Under the pieces are notes generated by a model. The model saw only the letters and a list, made by a program, of their open reading frames with translations. It did not search any database and was not told the DNA's origin. Both the position numbers and the translations under genes were made by a program. From Gracilimonas sp965227215 (lineage in GTDB: Bacteria; Bacteroidota; Rhodothermia; Balneolales; Balneolaceae), in assembly GCA_965227215.1 (NCBI GenBank), contig OZ245729.1, positions 2,232,001 to 2,296,000 on the forward strand: 64,000 bases of DNA. The letters are read 5' to 3'. Shown here one piece after another: positions 35,680 to 43,765 of this stretch; the first letter of the stretch is position 1; every line of letters begins with the position of its first letter.

Positions 35680-35830
35680 TGGTTACACCTCTTTCAATTT
35701 TGGCGTTATAGTTCAATTTTCAAAGATCGTGTCTTTAATCACAAAGACTTCACAATATACAAAAAATGTAGATGAAGCTCAGGGATTTTGAACAATGGCG
35801 TAGAACAGTGGTAGAACATTGAATAAAGAA

Positions 35831-35854
35831 CACTCAACATTCAATGTTGAAGTG
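35831..35854. repeat. Small palindrome, CACTCAACATT/AATGTTGAAGTG
   Basis: An 11-12-bp inverted repeat with a one-base bulge. It is related in sequence to the hairpin at the tRNA-Arg 3' end (9943-9988), so it probably belongs to a dispersed family. Confidence 0.5.
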
Positions 35855-35867
35855 TGAGTGATGGGGG

Positions 35868-36245
35868 ATTAAAACAGGCTGTGTTGTCCTTCGCTGGCAG
35901 ATCCCTTTCTGTCTTTCCCCTTGGTAAGGGGAAAGGACTCGTTGGTTAGTTGGTTGCCGGATCAAGGAGATCCCGGATCTTCCTATTCACTACGTCCGGG
36001 ATGACGGGTGGATGGGTAGATTGTCATCCATTACACAAGCGAATGGGTTTCAACCCTTCGCGGTGGTTGGGCAGGGGACATTTTCTACGTCTATCTCCAA
36101 TATTAAACAACCGGATCCCGGCATTCGCTGCGGGATGACGGTGGTGGAAATGGGTTTCAACCCTTCGCGGTGGTTGATTGTGGTTATTATTGTAGAAAAC
36201 GAAATCGAAAATCGGTCATTCGGTCCATCGATCTATCGCACATCA
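35868..36245 (+). repeat. Composite interspersed repeat, longest forward copy
   Basis: Begins AAAACAGGCTGTGTTGTCC (35871-35889). It contains the CTTTCCCCTT/AAGGGGAAAG palindrome (35914-35936), GTTGCCGGATCAAGGAGATC, TACGTCCGGGATGACGGGT, ACACAAGCGAATGGGTTTCA and CCCTTCGCGGTGG. The last part recurs at 36149-36173 after a second GATCCCGGCATTCGCTGCGG palindrome. It ends with the AATCGGTCATTCGGTCCATC module, touching the 3' end of the CPBP protease gene. Confidence 0.8.
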
Positions 36246-37172
36246 CAGAGGTTTCTCTGCCATTCTCTTCTGTTCCAAAAAAGTGTTTGAAAATAGCTCT
36301 GCATATTCAAGTTTAACAACGGTTTGCTTCAGATAAAGTAGGGTGAGCCCTAAAATGAGGAGGATGCCCAGCACGCCAATAAGCCCGGCTTCGGGGCCGA
36401 AGGAGCCGCCGGTCCACCAATCGGGTCCGCCTTGCTGAATCTGGATGAGTGAGTTGCGCACTTCCATCCCACTTACCCGAAATCCGAAAATTCCGCCCTG
36501 GAAGAAATTCCAGGAAAAGTGAATGCCCACGGATAATCCGAGTCGACCGGTAATGATAAAGGGTACAGCCAGCATAACCCCGGCTAAAACGATGTTCACA
36601 ACCGCTGTGATATTAGCATTGGGGTTTCCGGCATGACCCAATCCAAAAATTCCCGAACTGATAATTACAGAAATGATAGCTGCTTTTTGAGGGGTGACGT
36701 TGCCTAATGTGAATCCTTCCGTGATGTTGGGCAACAGGTAACCCCGGGCCATCACTTCCTCATAAAAACCTACCGAAGCCATTTGCACGAAAAAGATTAA
36801 AAGTGGAATCAGCCAAAAAGTGTCTCCGCTTCGGTTCCAGCTGAAGTTTGTGATTTCAAGTCCGCCGGTTTGCCAAAGGGTGATAAATATAAGCCCCATA
36901 GCCAGGGCTGCCATAACGATGCCAGCTATACATTCCTTTATCCAGGTTCTATCTAACGTCAAACCCGAGAAGCTCCATGGCCGGCCATCCACATAACGGA
37001 ACATGATGTAGAAAAGCCCGAGCGTTAGCACCGATCTGCCTATATAATCCAGAGCGGTGTTAGGGATCAGGGACGGTATTACCATCATAAAAACGAACAA
37101 AAAGATAAACAACAGCACCCGGAATAAAGACCGAAGGCGTTTCTCCTCAGAATTAAAAAATGGATTTTGCAT
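36243..37172 (-). CDS. CPBP-family intramembrane glutamic endopeptidase
   Basis: A 309-aa inner-membrane protein with seven or eight hydrophobic segments. The ABI/CPBP motifs are in order: EExxxR in FYEEVMARGYLLPN (about residues 138-151), FGLGHAGNPN (about 175-184) and HFSWNFFQGGIFG (about 220-232). These supply the catalytic Glu pair, His and Asn known from Rce1-like enzymes. The substrate is unknown; family members include CAAX-type proteases and bacteriocin immunity proteins. The gene's 3' end runs into the interspersed repeat (stop at 36243). Confidence 0.88.
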   Translation of the reverse strand: MQNPFFNSEEKRLRSLFRVLLFIFLFVFMMVIPSLIPNTALDYIGRSVLTLGLFYIMFRYVDGRPWSFSGLTLDRTWIKECIAGIVMAALAMGLIFITLWQTGGLEITNFSWNRSGDTFWLIPLLIFFVQMASVGFYEEVMARGYLLPNITEGFTLGNVTPQKAAIISVIISSGIFGLGHAGNPNANITAVVNIVLAGVMLAVPFIITGRLGLSVGIHFSWNFFQGGIFGFRVSGMEVRNSLIQIQQGGPDWWTGGSFGPEAGLIGVLGILLILGLTLLYLKQTVVKLEYAELFSNTFLEQKRMAEKPL

Positions 37173-37240
37173 AAGTAAGGATAAATGATTTTTCGAAAAA
37201 GGTACTAAAATTAATAGCTTGAGTTGTGGGGTGCTTAATG

Positions 37241-37275
37241 AACGCAGAGATCACGGAGGGAGCGCAAAGTACGCA
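37241..37275 (+). repeat. Left 35-bp inverted repeat flanking the GxxExxY gene
   Basis: This 35-bp sequence starting AACGCAGAGATCACGGAGGG is found as an exact reverse complement at 37704-37738, on the other side of the GxxExxY gene and about 30 nt beyond its start. Confidence 0.9.
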
Positions 37276-37280
37276 AAGTT

Positions 37281-37673
37281 TTATAGTTGGTTTACAACCC
37301 AGTGAATTCCTTCTTTTAAGAGCTTCACATTGAAGTTTATTAGCAATCCCAGTTTTTTATCAAATAGTTTTAGATAGGTAAGTAATTGTGAATAATGAAC
37401 CGGAGCTAAATTTTCTAAGGCCTTAATTTCTATAATTACCCGGTTGTTGACGAGTAAGTCTAATCTATAAGCAGTATCAAAATGGATGTCTTTATATGAA
37501 AGTGGGACTGAAACCTGGCGCTGTACGTGCAAACCTTTTTCATTTAATTCATAAAAAAGTACTTCTTCATATACCGATTCTAAGAGCCCAGGTCCTAGCT
37601 CCCTATGAATTTCAATGCAAGTTCCTATTATTATTTTTGATAATTCATTTTCTATCATTTCTGATTTAAGCAT
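37281..37673 (-). CDS. GxxExxY-family protein
   Basis: A 130-aa protein with the defining motif GPGLLESVYEEVL (about residues 27-39) and a PD-(D/E)XK-like core: DLLVNNRVIIEIKALE (about 74-89), where D and E-x-K match nuclease catalytic residues. The family is of unknown function and is multi-copy in some genomes. It is enclosed by perfect 35-bp inverted repeats (37241-37275 and 37704-37738), so the whole 0.5-kb unit looks like a discrete mobile or repeat-associated cassette. The start, MLKSEMIENEL, is at 37673; the second Met (residue 6) is also possible. Confidence 0.85.
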   Translation of the reverse strand: MLKSEMIENELSKIIIGTCIEIHRELGPGLLESVYEEVLFYELNEKGLHVQRQVSVPLSYKDIHFDTAYRLDLLVNNRVIIEIKALENLAPVHYSQLLTYLKLFDKKLGLLINFNVKLLKEGIHWVVNQL

Positions 37674-37703
37674 TTATTAGTGAAATAGTCAACACAATTG
37701 CTC

Positions 37704-37738
37704 TGCGTACTTTGCGCTCCCTCCGTGATCTCTGCGTT
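37704..37738 (-). repeat. Right 35-bp inverted repeat flanking the GxxExxY gene
   Basis: Exact reverse complement of 37241-37275. It lies between the GxxExxY start and the divergent SRAP-like gene. No target-site duplication is obvious outside the repeats. Confidence 0.9.
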
Positions 37739-37805
37739 TAAAGAAAATGAACAATACCTCAGACTTTTTTCGTTAACCCTATAAATCAAGCTAAATAATA
37801 GATTT

Positions 37806-38489
37806 ATGAAACGATACGTACTGGAAGCCGATAAATTCATCATTGAAGAAGCTTTTGATGCACAAACCGATGCTGAAAGCCTTTTTAATCCGAATTACAA
37901 TGTCATTCCCGGCAATACGATGCCAATTATTTTGAAGGATGGCGATAACCGGTCGGTGGTTAGTTCGGTGTGGGGACTGAAACCAAAAGGGGGTAAAGAC
38001 GATTTCTTTGAAGTCGGCCAGGAAGAGTTTTCTGAAAATGAAGACCTCATTAAGCTTGCCAAACGCTCACCCTGTATCATACCCGCGTCCGGATTTTATA
38101 AGTGGAAAGAAACCGTGGACGACCCGCTTCCTTTTTACCTGAGGGTGCTAACTACAGAAGTAACCGGTTTGGCTGGTATCTGTACTTCGTACGAACAAGA
38201 AGATGGCCGAATGGTACACTCCTTCGCGGTTATCACAATGCCGGCAAATGCTCTGGTGGAACCTTTGGATGATCGGATGCCGGTTATTCTCGAAGAAAAA
38301 GATTATGGTCGATGGCTGAATGGAAATGCCCCTGAGATGTTGGAAAACGGATTTTCAGGAAACCACTTACTGCCGAATATGTCCGTTTTCAGAGTGCCTG
38401 AGTTAGTGAATGACCCGTCCAATAACTCTAAAGAACTGATGCAGCCAATCCCAAAATTACGCAACTACGACGGCCCGGATGATGATTAA
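37806..38489 (+). CDS. SRAP (YedK/HMCES)-family protein lacking catalytic residues
   Basis: A 227-aa protein with the SRAP fold: YNVIPGNTMPIIL (about residues 31-43), VVSSVWGLKP (51-60), CIIPASGFYKW (90-100), GLAGICTSYE (121-130) and DDRMPVIL (156-163). Active members crosslink to abasic DNA through Cys2 (MCGR start). Here the protein begins MKRYVLEAD. The Glu of GFYEW is Lys (K99), the His of IHDRMP is Asp (D156), and the NAR segment is not conserved. The frame offers no upstream MCGR start. It may bind DNA without forming the crosslink. It stands alone, with a hairpin downstream. Confidence 0.85.
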   Translation: MKRYVLEADKFIIEEAFDAQTDAESLFNPNYNVIPGNTMPIILKDGDNRSVVSSVWGLKPKGGKDDFFEVGQEEFSENEDLIKLAKRSPCIIPASGFYKWKETVDDPLPFYLRVLTTEVTGLAGICTSYEQEDGRMVHSFAVITMPANALVEPLDDRMPVILEEKDYGRWLNGNAPEMLENGFSGNHLLPNMSVFRVPELVNDPSNNSKELMQPIPKLRNYDGPDDD

Positions 38490-38504
38490 GGAATGAAAAA
38501 TTCA

Positions 38505-38550
38505 AAATTTAAAATGAAAATGTCTGAGTCATATTTTTCATTTTAAATTT
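38505..38550 (+). terminator. Long A/T hairpin after the SRAP-like gene
   Basis: AAATTTAAAATGAAAA (38505-38520) pairs perfectly over 16 bp with 38535-38550, with a 14-nt loop. It lies 16 nt after the stop. It could terminate transcription but is also typical of repeat-derived A/T palindromes. Confidence 0.5.
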
Positions 38551-38557
38551 ATCATTT

Positions 38558-38662
38558 CTAATTCCCAAAAGGAGTGGTTCCGGGTTTGCCTTCGGTGGGA
38601 TTGATTTGTGGATGATATCCAGTGTTTGCTGTTTGTGCACTGTTGGAGTTTTCTTGATCCAT
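38558..38662 (-). CDS. Tiny ORF (34 aa) sharing the MscS C-terminal peptide
   Basis: The frame from the ATG at 38660-38662 encodes MDQENSNSAQ... and ends in NPTEGKPGTTPFGN, nearly identical to the last residues of the MscS-type channel encoded at 45034 (NPTEGKPGTTPSGN). The DNA at 38561-38603 matches 45037-45079 at 39 of 43 positions. A longer frame from 38701 would start inside the hairpin at 38694-38723. I regard this as a duplicated gene end or attachment-like remnant rather than a confirmed gene. The rest of the 38490-38773 gap holds only hairpins. Confidence 0.35.
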   Translation of the reverse strand: MDQENSNSAQTANTGYHPQINPTEGKPGTTPFGN

Positions 38663-38693
38663 ACCGAAAAAGTGCTTTATGATATAAAGCAAA

Positions 38694-38723
38694 GCGAGCA
38701 TTCGAATTTCTTCAAATGCTCGC
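38694..38723 (-). terminator. Terminator-like hairpin after the tectonin-repeat gene
   Basis: GCGAGCATT (38694-38702) pairs with AATGCTCGC (38715-38723), with extra GAA/TTC pairing inside. On the minus strand a T-rich stretch (TTTGCTTTATATC) follows. It is about 50 nt beyond the stop at 38774. Confidence 0.65.
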
Positions 38724-38773
38724 TAATTATGTATGGCAGTGCCACTAATGCTATTCAGGCGGTGTGCCGGTCG

Positions 38774-41700
38774 CTATCTGGGTCCTTTATTGATGAAGAT
38801 GGACCCATTTTTGTTTACCAACCATAGCGTGCCTTCCTGATCTACGGCTATGTTTTTCCCTAAGCCGGTAATTTTAACCCAGCTTTTTGTGCCCGGTATA
38901 AAGTGAAATACATTATCATTTATGTTTACCACCCAGGTGTTTTTGCCTCCGGCACCAATATCAATTGCTTCACCCTCAACTTTTTCCCAGTTATCCTCAT
39001 TCCACCTGAAAATACCACCGGTTTTATTCAACACCCAGGCAACGCCGGTATCATCAACATCTATTCGAATTGCTTGTCCGGGCATTTCCTCCCAAGTACC
39101 ATCCGTTTTTCGACGGAAGGTGTTGTTATTCTCATTAATCACCCAGATATCTCCTTTTGCGTTAGCTCCCACGTCTATAACGGAACTTGCATGAGAATCT
39201 TTGGTCCATTTTTTAGAGGCTTTATCGTAATAGAATAATCCGCCACCTCTGTTTATGACCACGGGTACATCTCCATTTATTACAGACAGTCTTACAACTC
39301 CTGATGCTTCATTCATCTTAACCCATTTGTTTTCAGCTTTAGTTCTGTAAAAAACTTGTCCCCCTTCATTGTTTACAAAAACAATGTCTTTACCGGTTGC
39401 TATGTCCACCGCATTGCCGTCTATTTCTTCCCAGGCATAGGCTAACGTAGCTCCCTCTGGATACTGGGCATAATTGGCTCCATGGAATTTACTTTTAGAA
39501 TGTGCTACCAGGCTTTGAGACATCGGGCTGAATGATTCAGCCAGTATTTTCAAGTTCTCTACACCTGATTTTGCAGCAGATTCCAGATCGGCTTCCCCCT
39601 CTTTAATAAGCCCTACAATGAATTGACCAGATTCTTTTGGAGAAGAAAGCGTAGCCGCCGTATTAACGTCCCAATCCTGGCCATACAGGGAGCCGGAAAT
39701 AGTAAATGTAAGATCAAATTTTCCGGATGAAGCTGAGGTGCCACTTACGCTAACGTCTTTAATTGTTAATTCATCGAATGAACTGTCTAATACATCTTCG
39801 ACAAGATTTCCCACATAATCATTAGCTTTTTTAGCTGCAGTCAGGGCACCTTTTGCAATGGCAAGGGTAAATCGCCCACCATTATATGCCGAAAAGGAAG
39901 CGATTACATCCGGGTCAGCATCTACGGCAATAAATTCGGTTGTTGCCTCTAAAGACTTAACAATAAGTTTCGCTGCAGACACTTCTGCTTTATATGCTTC
40001 GTATTCGGCCCAGTATTTTCCTTCTTCCCAATAATCATGAATTTTAGATTTGGGATGCAGCCAGGATGTATGTTTGGCTTTACTTTTCCAGTGTTTAAAC
40101 TCCTCATGTAAATAATTAGAATGACTATTGGTTTTATCAAGCAGTGCTTCGGCCTTTTTTAGCGGAGCCAGTGCTTTATCTTCACGGGCTTGAGCAGCAG
40201 CTCTGGCGTCGTCATACTTTTTCTCTAAAAAATTCAGGTTATTCTGTGCATTTGTAATGGCATCTATTTCTGATTGGTATGTTTTATCGGTGTTTTCAAT
40301 ATCTTTTTTGATGCCTTCGCTAATCATACTTCTAATCTCCTTGCTAAACCCCTCTGTACCGTCGTGTAGATGGGCGCTTACATCAAAGGGCCATTGAGCA
40401 TTTGCAATATTGCCCAAGGGCAACATGAGTTTAAAGCCCATGGCAAATTCTTCCGTTAAATTTACATCAAACTCAATGCCTGCTTTAAGTGGTGAAAATG
40501 AAACAAATGCTTTCTGTTCATTCCCATCAATTTCTATGGATGTATCAAAGTACAAGACAAGAGCATTCTGTATTACATAATCTTTCAGATTTCTTTTCCT
40601 TTCGCCCCCTTCTTTATTTTTCTGCTTCTTAGAAGGAATAAAACCTTTGAATCGCGCATCTTTTAACTCAACCCAGCCAATTTTAAACGGTTCTATTACA
40701 TCATCGAAATACATCCCGTCCTTGTTTATGTAAACTTTAAGGGAACTAAATATTTTATTGAAGGCAATTAAAGTTCCGGTTACAGTAGTCCCTGACTGGT
40801 CAATACCCAGATCGGGATCACTGATAGATGGGGCAAAGGTGAATTTGGCATTTTGAAGAGCAAAATGATCAAGCCCGATTTTCCTAACTTCGTCTTGTAA
40901 TTCTTTTGAAAATGGAGCGCTCCCTTCCAGAACAAACGGAAGCATGGCTAATTCTTCAAGGCTAATACGATCCAGAGATGCTTCTAAAGCAACATCAGAG
41001 AAGGAATCGCCGGTGGCTCCAACAGGGATCAGGGCGGCAGCTGTCAGCCTGGTTTCGCTTCCAAAATCAATTTGCCCGAAAACTCCAATGTGCCAGCCGG
41101 TCTCTTTATTTATTAAAGTTTGCAGCTTAACCTCTTGCATAGTAAAACCTTTCAGGCCAAATATATCTTTCCACACCCCGCCTCTAACATCACCTTCAAT
41201 AAAGGCAGCAACACTTTTATTTGGGTCGAAACCAAGCATTTTGGCCCTTTTTGCAACTTCTTCGTTTGCACCCAGACTGTTTGCTCTTTTTATTGAACGG
41301 AATCCAACAGCAGCATCAAAAAATATATGGTCTGAATTTATATCAATCCGTACTTCGGTTTCCAGTTTAAGTTCACAATCCGTTTCATCAAACTTCGTAA
41401 AGCTTTTAGGCTTAATAAAGTCAATGCTGGCTGTTAGCTTGCATTGTATACCTAAATCGATCGATTGTTGCTCCATCTTAAAAGCATCTGGCTGGCCGGG
41501 AATAGTTGGAAAAGTGCCCAGGCTTGTTACAATACTCATTATCATATTGTTGCTAGCCAGGTAGTTGTACGACCCCGTTACTTTCAATCCAGTGTGAGAA
41601 CCGGATGAATTACCACTACCCATCTTATCGAGGCCAATTAATTTAATCAATTCTGCAACATCAGCCTCTACCTCGTTAGGGTCCCAAATGCCTGCAAAGC

Positions 41701-42154
41701 TGGCTCCGGCTTTGAGTGAGATGCTTGACCCGAGCTCTGTATAGGAGGACAGGAAACTTCTGACCATAGTTGGGGTTGTATTATCCAGCTGTATAATGGC
41801 ATTCTGTGTTGTAAAAAAGTAAACCGGATTATTGATTTTCAGAAACTCATGATAGGAGGGGGCAGTTTTGATGATTAATATCCAACTGCCTTTAGTCCCT
41901 TTATATAATAAGGACTCTTCTACTTTTGCCCCCATACCGCTAAGGGTTACTTTGTATAACCGCTCGTTGATCTTCTCCGCTTCGTTAATTTCCAGAAAAT
42001 GATGAAGCCGGAGGTCAATGATTTGGTGCTCCACAAATTGTACGTCTTCATCGGTTGAAGTGATCTCGGATGCTTCAGTTATAGGGGCAGAAAAAAGCAC
42101 TGCCAACAACGTTGCTATTACATATATTTTTAGATTCAGGGTTAAGTTTTTCAT
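38774..42154 (-). CDS. Large exported protein with C-terminal tectonin-like beta-propeller
   Basis: A 1126-aa protein with a signal peptide (cleavage about ITEAS). The first 600 residues are beta-rich and unrecognised. A coiled-coil region (about 625-740, many K, E and A, including NLNFLEKKYDDARAAAQA) follows. The last 220 residues hold about five or six tectonin-type repeats such as GDIWVINENNNTFRRK, VAWVLNKTGGIFRWN, NTWVVNINDNVFHF and TLWLVNKNGSIFINK. Tectonin propellers bind sugars or lipopolysaccharide in other systems. No adhesion-export signal is visible. It is the last gene of a cluster with a kinase, a regulator and a lipoprotein, and is presumably controlled by them. Confidence 0.75.
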   Translation of the reverse strand: MKNLTLNLKIYVIATLLAVLFSAPITEASEITSTDEDVQFVEHQIIDLRLHHFLEINEAEKINERLYKVTLSGMGAKVEESLLYKGTKGSWILIIKTAPSYHEFLKINNPVYFFTTQNAIIQLDNTTPTMVRSFLSSYTELGSSISLKAGASFAGIWDPNEVEADVAELIKLIGLDKMGSGNSSGSHTGLKVTGSYNYLASNNMIMSIVTSLGTFPTIPGQPDAFKMEQQSIDLGIQCKLTASIDFIKPKSFTKFDETDCELKLETEVRIDINSDHIFFDAAVGFRSIKRANSLGANEEVAKRAKMLGFDPNKSVAAFIEGDVRGGVWKDIFGLKGFTMQEVKLQTLINKETGWHIGVFGQIDFGSETRLTAAALIPVGATGDSFSDVALEASLDRISLEELAMLPFVLEGSAPFSKELQDEVRKIGLDHFALQNAKFTFAPSISDPDLGIDQSGTTVTGTLIAFNKIFSSLKVYINKDGMYFDDVIEPFKIGWVELKDARFKGFIPSKKQKNKEGGERKRNLKDYVIQNALVLYFDTSIEIDGNEQKAFVSFSPLKAGIEFDVNLTEEFAMGFKLMLPLGNIANAQWPFDVSAHLHDGTEGFSKEIRSMISEGIKKDIENTDKTYQSEIDAITNAQNNLNFLEKKYDDARAAAQAREDKALAPLKKAEALLDKTNSHSNYLHEEFKHWKSKAKHTSWLHPKSKIHDYWEEGKYWAEYEAYKAEVSAAKLIVKSLEATTEFIAVDADPDVIASFSAYNGGRFTLAIAKGALTAAKKANDYVGNLVEDVLDSSFDELTIKDVSVSGTSASSGKFDLTFTISGSLYGQDWDVNTAATLSSPKESGQFIVGLIKEGEADLESAAKSGVENLKILAESFSPMSQSLVAHSKSKFHGANYAQYPEGATLAYAWEEIDGNAVDIATGKDIVFVNNEGGQVFYRTKAENKWVKMNEASGVVRLSVINGDVPVVINRGGGLFYYDKASKKWTKDSHASSVIDVGANAKGDIWVINENNNTFRRKTDGTWEEMPGQAIRIDVDDTGVAWVLNKTGGIFRWNEDNWEKVEGEAIDIGAGGKNTWVVNINDNVFHFIPGTKSWVKITGLGKNIAVDQEGTLWLVNKNGSIFINKGPR

Positions 42155-42205
42155 GGCAGTTTGGTTTAGTTAGTTAGGTTCAAGGCAATGGTATTTTGAT
42201 GTCGG

Positions 42206-42841
42206 TTAGTTGTTGCAATTAGGATCCGAAAATGGGTCGCAGTCTTTTTTATCATTGTCATTTGCTGAAGTTGATCCTGACGAAGTAGAATCACTTTTGA
42301 CTTGCCCATTATTTTGAATTAACGGAGGTGTAACAGAACTGGATTCACTAAAGGTGCCGGTTGTAGTGGCTCCATTTTGAGTGCCAACACCAAAATTTTG
42401 CTGGTTCAGGCTAAGAACGGATTGAATGGTGCTTTTATAAATTTCAACTTTCATAGAGTCAGGAAGGTTGGTATTGGCGAAAAATTCACACATCCGAAAA
42501 AACATTACCCGTGTTAGCAGCACATTTACGGAGCGACCTCCTAAACCAGCTTCTGTTTCTCCACCGGAGGCGCCACCAGAAGCCTGATCGCCCACATGCA
42601 ATAAAGAAAAGCCAAGAGATCCGCCATCTTGTTCATTAAAAGTAGCATCAGGGGCCGGTTCGGAGCATACAATAATATTCTCATCCTTATGCTTAACCAT
42701 TGTAGATTTTGTTGCTGCAGAAGTAGAATAGAACCCACTTCCGTGAATCGGGCGGTATTTTACTTCAAGTGGCTTGATGGAGGTGCACGAAGTATAAACC
42801 AGCGATAAGGCGAATAGGATTACAATATTTGGGTTTCTCAT
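42206..42841 (-). CDS. Lipoprotein of unknown function
   Basis: A 211-aa lipoprotein with lipobox VYTSC (Cys19). The middle part (about residues 55-150) includes IIVCSEPAPDATF and a Gly-rich loop GGASGGETEAGLGGRSVNVLLTR, a pattern also found in small lipoproteins of other bacteria that I cannot name. The C-terminal 60 residues are low-complexity (Ser, Thr, Asn, Asp) and end CDPFSDPNCNN. Its ATG overlaps the stop of the lone HTH gene by 4 bases (ATGA). The tectonin-repeat gene follows after 51 nt. It may anchor or export the large neighbour. Confidence 0.7.
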   Translation of the reverse strand: MRNPNIVILFALSLVYTSCTSIKPLEVKYRPIHGSGFYSTSAATKSTMVKHKDENIIVCSEPAPDATFNEQDGGSLGFSLLHVGDQASGGASGGETEAGLGGRSVNVLLTRVMFFRMCEFFANTNLPDSMKVEIYKSTIQSVLSLNQQNFGVGTQNGATTTGTFSESSSVTPPLIQNNGQVKSDSTSSGSTSANDNDKKDCDPFSDPNCNN

Positions 42842-43071
42842 GATTTTGGTTTTAAATGTTTGATAAGTTTGCTATGTGCTATTCCAAACCGGAGCACACT
42901 GTTATTGCCTGTTAATCCAAGCTTTTTGGCAATGCTGCTTCTGTGATTCTCTACCGTTTTTGGGGTAATGAGTAATAGTTCGGCTATTTCATTTGAGCTT
43001 TTCATTTTTGCGACAAGTTGTAACACTTCCAATTCTCGGTGAGATAGTGTATTGAGTTTATCTTGCTTCAT
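42838..43071 (-). CDS. Stand-alone LuxR-type HTH regulator
   Basis: A 77-aa protein consisting only of a GerE/LuxR-type helix-turn-helix (LSHRELEVLQLVAKMKSSNE, then LLITPKTVENHRSSIAKKL). It closely resembles the C-terminal domain of the response regulator encoded just upstream (PKTVENHRGNITRKLG), including the unusual shared GN/RNNS..(L)..(A)IAH ending, so it is probably a duplicate of that domain. It lacks any receiver. Its stop overlaps the lipoprotein start (ATGA). It could activate the same promoters constitutively or compete with the response regulator. Confidence 0.85.
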   Translation of the reverse strand: MKQDKLNTLSHRELEVLQLVAKMKSSNEIAELLLITPKTVENHRSSIAKKLGLTGNNSVLRFGIAHSKLIKHLKPKS

Positions 43072-43156
43072 AGCTCAATTAAATACAGCCCGACTTGAGA
43101 GGGAATAGGGGCTAGCCCTTATTTTTAAAGAAAAGGAAAAAGTCTGAAAATCAGTG

Positions 43157-43765
43157 TTATAGCTGGTTTTTATGGGCTATTGCCCAGGTAAGCAAACTGT
43201 TGTTGCGGGATTTAATCCCAAGCTTTCTGGTAATGTTACCGCGATGATTTTCTACCGTTTTTGGGGAAACGAATAGTTGCTTAGCGATTTCTTTTGTGGT
43301 CTTATTCTCCGAAATTAGCCGAACAATTCGTTTTTCAGAGACCGTCAGGCTTTGTACATCTTCGGATTTAATTATTCCGGTGTGATGAATTTCAGGACCG
43401 TTAGTAACGAGCTCGACAGCTACTCGTATTTGTTCTTCTTCGAAAGGTTTTACAATGTAATTTACGGGGCGACTTTCTTTGGCCCGTTCCAGAATTTGTG
43501 TCCCGGAATGAGCGGTTATATATATTATCTGTACACACAAAAATTTGGTAATCGATTTTGTTACATCTATTCCGTCGGTTTCATTATTGCCTAGGTTTAC
43601 ATCAGAAAGAAGCAGGTTGGGCAGAAATCGCTTTGCTAATGAAATGGTTTCCTCAGGATTATTTGCAATCCGTATTTGGTCAATCCCCATTCCTTTTAAT
43701 ATGCGCTCAAGGTCGCGGGCAATAACCATTTCATCATCCAGGATAAGTACTTTTAATTCTTTCAT
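43157..43765 (-). CDS. Response regulator, REC + LuxR-type HTH
   Basis: A 202-aa NarL/FixJ-type response regulator. The receiver domain (about residues 3-120) has acidic residues D10-D11, phosphoacceptor D55 in LLLSDVNLG and the lysine in YIVKPFEEE. A LuxR HTH domain (about 137-195) has SEKRIVRLI and PKTVENHRGN. Its start overlaps the stop of the kinase gene by 4 bases (ATGA), so the pair is coupled. Its probable targets are the downstream genes of the same cluster. Confidence 0.92.
   Translation of the reverse strand: MKELKVLILDDEMVIARDLERILKGMGIDQIRIANNPEETISLAKRFLPNLLLSDVNLGNNETDGIDVTKSITKFLCVQIIYITAHSGTQILERAKESRPVNYIVKPFEEEQIRVAVELVTNGPEIHHTGIIKSEDVQSLTVSEKRIVRLISENKTTKEIAKQLFVSPKTVENHRGNITRKLGIKSRNNSLLTWAIAHKNQL

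Noticed and set aside
23498..36245. CRISPR array
   Set aside because: The repeats are long, modular, widely and unevenly spaced, and found in both orientations, with no short regular spacers and no cas genes.
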